A stretch of 11,322 nt of DNA. Origin: Cerioporus squamosus. Lineage: Eukaryota; Basidiomycota; Agaricomycetes; Polyporales; Polyporaceae. This document shows positions 7,569 to 11,322 of this stretch, in pieces. The notes beneath the pieces were generated by a model. It worked only from the letters and a program-made list of their open reading frames with translations, ran no database searches and had not been told where the DNA came from. The stretch's first letter is position 1. Each line of letters starts with the position of its first letter. Where the stretch lies: NCBI GenBank assembly GCA_022592435.1, contig JABYQS010000913.1, positions 1-11,322 on the forward strand. The letters are read 5' to 3'. The translations under genes and the position numbers were made by a program.

Positions 7569-7853
7569 CTAAGTCTGAGTCGGTGGAGTCGATGCAAGAG
7601 GCCAAGCGTCCAAGTGGTCGGTAACCTCCACCGCCTCGACGAGACCTTCAAATCGCTCTTGCAGAAACTCTGCAGTAACCCAGGCAGTAGAAGGTCCGGG
7701 ACTGGCTTTGTTCTACTGCCCGACGTTTCAGCCATAAGTACCGACCTGCATGGGCCATGCGTACTGGCACTGACAGTCACGCAAGCAAGCAGCCTCCTCT
7801 TACACGTCGTCGAGGGTAGCCAGATATTCAGGGTCGACGGCGGGAAGCACCAT
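7569..7853 (-). CDS. Small two-exon gene, about 75 aa, unrecognised; one apparent frameshift
   Basis: Model: an ATG at 7853 (context CTCCCATGG) gives exon 7853-7804 (MVLPAVDPEYLATLDD plus two bases), then a 58-nt intron (7803-7746; donor GTAAGA, acceptor CATGCAG), then exon 7745-7569. The second exon begins SVLMAETSGSRTKPVPDLLL, and its end (VTAEFLQERFEGLVEAVEV, then TDHLDAWPLAS) is in another frame. The two parts join if one G is added to the GGG run at 7679-7681 (CCC on the plus strand). The protein would be acidic and mostly helical, with no signal peptide or membrane segment. I do not recognise a family. Its intact splice phase and protein-like composition argue for a real gene; an unseen upstream exon is possible. 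Confidence 0.45.
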
Positions 7854-8321
7854 GGGAGTGATAGGCTGACGACGCGGTACTCTGAGGAGGCCATTTATTA
7901 GCGATACGCACGTCATACATAGGAATTCGATCTACCTGGACACCAAACGTCCTACACTCTCGGCGAAGTTAGATGCGGCTCAAAAACAACAGGCAGGGCG
8001 GACAGCTTGCGAGTGATGAGAGATAGACCAATTCTGAAACGTGAAGGATGAGTCGAACGTGAGTGGTCAATCCGCATCTATATACGTGGAGGCGCAGAAA
8101 AGAGTGGAGACCGATGGGGCCCATCTTCTGTATTAACATAGAAGGTCAGCGACATACATACTAGAGAGCAGCGAAGCTGCCAGCACGTCGAGAAATCGCC
8201 GACTGCCAACCTACCTCAGCCATAGTCAATAACCTGGGAAGTTCATCACCCAAAGGCAGCGGAGCAGACGTGGATTGGAGCGGAACTGTCGCATATGGAA
8301 CAAGATATCAACACAGTACAT
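7854..8321. other. Intergenic region between small gene and WW-domain gene
   Basis: It holds the presumed promoter of the small minus-strand gene and the 3' untranslated region of the WW-domain gene. A TATATA-like stretch (about 8079-8084) and a short hairpin GCAGC-GAA-GCTGC (8168-8180) are the only elements I can point to. I see no coding exon. Confidence 0.45.
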
Positions 8322-9183
8322 TCATGAACGTAGCCATGCCGTTTTCGCCAGCTTCTTCTGCCGCTTCTGCTCTTTGAAACGCTCCTGATGCCCTTGCAAT
8401 CAGCACACCGCGACGCCTGCAACATACAAGTCAGGCGCTTCCAAGATGAAACTCACCAAGTCCTTCTTCGTTGGCTTCTTGCGTTTCCTGCCCTCTTCCT
8501 CCTCCTGTGCTTCCTCCAGCTTGCGTTTCTCCACTTCCTGCTCCCACGCGTTGACGTCGAAGTAGAACTCGCTCATGCGCTTCGCCCGCTCATACTCGGA
8601 CAGGTGCGACGGATCACGACCGTCCGGGCGAGCGAACGCGCCCGTGCGCGCGTTGAACTTCGCCGCATATGTGAACGCGCCAGGCGCGGACCCACTGGCG
8701 GCGAGGGACGGGTCCAGGTGGGCAAGTGCAGGATCAATGCCTTGAGCAGCTGCAGCCGCGTATAGGTCGAAACTGGATGAGGAGGTGGCGGATGCGCCCA
8801 CGGCCTCCGCAGAGGCCGGTGTTGAGTTGGAAGGGCCGGCTTCGGCGTTCGGCTGCAGGGGTTGGTCCAAGTCGTCTCTTGCGTCACCGAATTATAGAAG
8901 TAGTACGCGTTGTGAGCTGGGGACCATACGGCCTGCCATGCACCTTGAGGTGCAGGTGCAGCGTTCGAGGCAGAAGTAGAGGTAGAAGCGGAGGCGGGGC
9001 AGAGTCGGGAGCAAGAGTGGGAGCAGCAGAGCTTGGGGACGTGGAGTCCGGCGCAGACCCCGAGTTATCGCGATCGACCTCGGATGTTTCCTGCTTGGAA
9101 TCGTCGTCGTCGCGACGAGGAGACTGCTCGCCACGCTCGACGGGAGAGGCGGGGTCGGGAGCGGGAGACGGGGTGCGCGACAT
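8322..9183 (-). CDS. WW-domain protein, about 263 aa, with two apparent one-base frameshifts
   Basis: The start ATG at 9183 sits in good context (CGACCATGTCG). Residues 1-62 are Ser/Pro/Asp-rich (MSRTPSPAPDPASP). A WW domain follows at about residues 83-109, with both signature tryptophans, the central YYFYN and the closing TTWTNP; WW domains bind proline-rich peptides. After a Ser/Ala-rich linker comes a conserved-looking block (KFNARTGAFARPDGRDP, then YERAKRMSEFYFDVNAWEQE), a Lys/Glu-rich coiled stretch and a basic end (ERFKEQKRQKKLAKTAWLRS). A 72-nt intron (8456-8385; donor GTGAGT, branch CTGAT, acceptor CATCAG) joins the last 63-nt exon in phase 0. The frame changes twice with no splice sites available, at C4 runs of the coding strand (8996-8999 and 8858-8861). 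Adding one C at each restores a single frame. The basic/coiled tail suggests a nuclear, perhaps RNA-processing, role, but the exact ortholog is not known to me. Confidence 0.85.
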
Positions 9184-9551
9184 GGTCGAGGTCAAGGTCA
9201 AGAGGGATTCGAACTCCGACGTGGTCTGCCAGGCGGAAAGGCGGCGCGCTCATCCCGTCCACCAGAACCACCATCCGCAACACGACTCATACCCGCAAGG
9301 TGGGCAGCGATGCCAGCATGATGTTCTTGGAGCTCACTGAACAGTCTGCGATACTTAGAGACTACATTTCGTCGACCGTGAGACTTGGACAGGGCATATT
9401 AGCGGGGTCACAGTCAGCGGCGCAAGGAACAAGGTGCGAGGATCCCGCGATGCGTGTCGAGGCTGCTCGTACGAGGACGTCTACAGACAAGCCGCATACA
9501 CTCTACAGGGACTAGAAACTGTCCTCGATAGAACACATCCACTACACCGAC
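9184..9551. promoter_or_regulatory. Shared divergent promoter region (WW-domain gene / stress-protein gene)
   Basis: These 368 bases separate two start codons pointing away from each other, so they must contain both promoters and both 5' untranslated regions. I see no clear TATA box. Short reading frames here cross both genes' leaders and do not look coding. Confidence 0.55.
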
Positions 9552-10762
9552 ATGGCATCCCCGGACCGCCCGCACTACATCCCCCTTCCGCCGCCGCTCC
9601 GCTCGGCGATGAAGCATTCCTCGTCCCGGCCAAGCACACCAAGCCAAGGCCCCTCCACATCACCACTATCCCCACCCATAGGCTCAATACCGCTCTCTCC
9701 ACCACCACATCCGCCAACCCGATGTCGTCCACCCCCGCATTTGGCACGTCCACCTCCCCCTACAGCTCCGCAAAACCCATCCTCTTCAGTTGTCACCATA
9801 GGCTCCCCGAACATCCCACCATCGCCCCTCATAGCGGCGCAGGGGTACACTCCGAAGGTCTCGTTGATACCCTGGAAAACCCACAGGCGAGCATGTTCTC
9901 GTATACCTTGCACGTAAAAGTGACGGCTACGCCCGGACGCGCAGCACGCGTGTCTTCTTGTGCGCCTCCAGCCCGGACGAGAGCGGGACCCAGGCGCTCG
10001 AGTGGTGTCTAGAGTCCATCGTCCAGGACGGAGATGAGCTGGTGGTGTTCCGAGGCATAGATCCTGACGACTTTGGTACGTACCTTCGGCTATGATGGCG
10101 TTACCCCGCATCGACTCACCCCGCCGTACATGGAGCGTAGCAGAGAAAGACCATGACCCGTATCGCGAGGATGCACGCGAGCTGATGCGGTTATACAAGA
10201 GAAGTGCGTCGAGTACGACCCCGAGCGCAAGCTCTCGATCATCGTCGAGTATATCGCGGGGAAGGTCACGCAGACGATCGACCGTCTCATCGCGCTGTAC
10301 CGTCCGGATTCTCTTGCCGTTGGCACGCGTGCCAGCGGAGTATGATGCAGGCGATGGCGGGTGCATTGGCGCGCCAGGCGTAGGACAGTGTATCTAAGTG
10401 AGTCGCCGGCTCTACTGTCGAGCTTAGACGCGGACCGTTCTACTCGTTGGACTGATCGTTCTGACGCCACTCGCCTCTTCGCAGATACTGTCTGAGCCAT
10501 CCCGGTACCGGTTATCGTCATCCGACCAGAGAGCAAGGTGCGCAAGACCATGGCGAAACGCCGAGCAAACCCAAAGCGCGGTCAACACTTCGACGAGTAT
10601 GTCTATCTCTCTGTTGCTCAACTGCACTGCGTCTCACTGTGACCTAGGCTCGCGAAGAAGAAGACGAACAATGGACATCTGTCGGTGCCTCTCATATCCA
10701 CCCTCACACGATTATGCGATCGCATGGACATTTCGTTGCTTTGTCTCGTTTCGTGGGGTTAA
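9552..10762 (+). CDS. Universal stress protein (UspA-family) gene with many apparent frameshifts
   Basis: The start is ATG at 9552 (CCGACATGGCA). A Ser/Pro-rich N-terminus leads to SVVTIGSPNIPPSP and GYTPKVS, then the Usp domain: ASMFSYTLHVK, TRSTRVFLCASSPDES, QALEWCLESIVQDGDELVVF, then KLSIIVEYIAGKV, TIDRLIALYRPDSLAVGTR, a glycine-rich nucleotide-loop region and the strand VPVIVIRPESKV. The end is basic (RKTMAKRRANPKRGQHFDE, then LAKKKTNNGHLS). Introns are 10076-10143 (GTACGT...TAGCAG), 10398-10484 (GTGAGT...TCGCAG, branch CTGAC) and 10597-10647 (GTATGT...CCTAG). The coding text changes frame at roughly 9700, 9782, 9864, 9916-9919, 10193, 10331, 10368, 10385 and 10500, nearly always by a single base. 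Usp domains bind ATP or AMP and are linked to stress survival. The protein sequence between the breaks is well kept, so I favour sequence errors over a dead gene. The exact stop (10760-10762) depends on the last exon being error-free. Confidence 0.82.
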
Positions 10763-11049
10763 ATATCATGATCATGTACTACTACGCAGCGGCTGCTGCT
10801 CAAACTTAGAGCCGACTCGTGAGCAGGAAACACGCCTGTTGTTTCCTCTTGCTGAATGTAAGTTACCGGCTGCTAGTCCCAGGCAGCGGTGCTGGTACAT
10901 ACACTCGCTATATCCCACTCACTCCAGTAACAGAGCTCAGGCCCTCATATCGTGCATGCGCACAGATCAGGGCCTCCGCTTGGGCCGAGCGTGGTTTGAT
11001 TGTGCAACGATAATCTGTAGGGTGTCTGTTTGGGCAGTCCAATGCTGAA
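10763..11049. other. Region between convergent genes
   Basis: The stress-protein gene (+) and the P450 gene (-) end towards each other, so both 3' untranslated regions fall here. The only structure noticed is a small inverted repeat, GGAAAC (10826-10831) with GTTTCC (10841-10846), flanked by AGCA and TGCT. I see no further gene. Confidence 0.45.
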
Positions 11050-11322
11050 CTATGCAGCGCCACTAGCATTACAAGGAAAGACTACGCACGAGGTGAGACC
11101 ATCAGTCAAGCCGTGACTAAGTTCTACGGGCGGCCTTGACCATCCAGCGGCGGCGTGATGTCGAAGACATGCAGGATCGACGCGACAGTGATGAACAGCC
11201 CTGTTTGCGCAAAATAGCGTCCAGGACATATCCTGTGGACGGTTGAAGCATGGTTGAGTCAGTGAGTGTGCGCCGCGACCGGAAGAGCGAAGAAGTACAT
11301 AGCACGAACCTTCGTCCAAATC
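11050..11322 (-). CDS. Cytochrome P450 monooxygenase, C-terminal end (partial, runs off the right edge)
   Basis: At the window edge (11322-11310) the minus strand encodes the end of the haem-binding loop, FGRR in an FGFGRR-type context. A 77-nt intron follows (11309-11233; CTGAC branch, acceptor CCACAG), and then ICPGRYFA with the haem-ligand cysteine. Next comes TGLFITVASILHVFDI, typical of the L helix of fungal class II P450s, then PPLDGQGRP and the last strands (TDGLTS) to the stop at 11052-11050. The splice joins within an Arg codon exactly as expected. After GRP the frame shifts by one base at the CCC run (GGG at 11128-11130 on the plus strand); one extra C would restore ELSHGLTDGLTS to the end. 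These enzymes sit in the ER membrane through an N-terminal helix that lies outside this window. The substrate cannot be told from this fragment. Confidence 0.9.
   Translation of the reverse strand, partial: DLDEGSCYVLLRSSGRGAHSLTQPCFNRPQDMSWTLFCANRAVHHCRVDPACLRHHAAAGWSRPPVELSHGLTDGLTSCVVFPCNASGAA

Noticed and set aside
9575..10366. 263-codon open frame on the minus strand
   Set aside because: It lies entirely antisense to the universal stress protein exons and two introns; the plus-strand reading has clear domain text, so this is a GC-rich shadow.
1..11322. Transposon, virus, prophage, CRISPR or biosynthetic cluster
   Set aside because: No transposase, integrase or reverse transcriptase motifs, no spaced repeats, and a single partial P450 does not make a cluster.

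Overview
The window looks like nuclear DNA of a basidiomycete fungus, probably an Agaricomycete. The evidence is GC-rich, multi-exon genes with short introns (about 50-90 nt, GTRNGT-type donors, CTGAC/CTNAC-like branch sites), intronless nuclear-type tRNA-Ile(AAU) and tRNA-Gly(GCC) genes, a fungal P450 haem-loop fragment, and a universal-stress-protein gene of the type seen in basidiomycetes. There is no operon, CRISPR array or recognisable transposon. No protein in the window is covered by one open frame, so gene models were built from splice sites, phase and protein-like composition.

Layout. From 1 to about 1570 the DNA is poorly resolved: coding-like pieces at 2-97 and 347-575 (+), a cluster of CRE/MCB/E-box-like sites near 980-1055, then tRNA-Ile on the minus strand (1574-1647) and a strong hairpin (1697-1744). 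From 2174 to 3504 (-) lies a four-exon gene for a protein of about 374 aa whose middle resembles the bacterial-type RNase P protein fold pattern. tRNA-Gly (3617-3687, -) lies just upstream. From 3850 to 7030 (-) is the main gene: four exons, about 1006 aa, an N-terminal FHA domain, an acidic and SP/TP-rich middle with three Ki-67-like repeats, and a long basic tail. A second tRNA-Ile, identical to the first but inverted, follows at 7202-7275 (+).

From 7569 to the right edge there is a small two-exon gene (-), a WW-domain protein gene (-, 8322-9183), a universal stress protein gene (+, 9552-10762) sharing a divergent promoter region with it, and the 3' end of a cytochrome P450 gene (-, 11050 to the edge).

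The most striking global pattern is that the two genes between 2.1 and 7.1 kb read cleanly through about 1380 codons, while every protein gene to the right needs one or more single-base corrections, often in short homopolymers, with otherwise well-kept protein sequence. This points to uncorrected sequencing indels more than to decay. The best biological leads are the Ki-67-like FHA protein and the RnpA-like protein. The genes show no common pathway; this is an ordinary mixed fungal neighbourhood.
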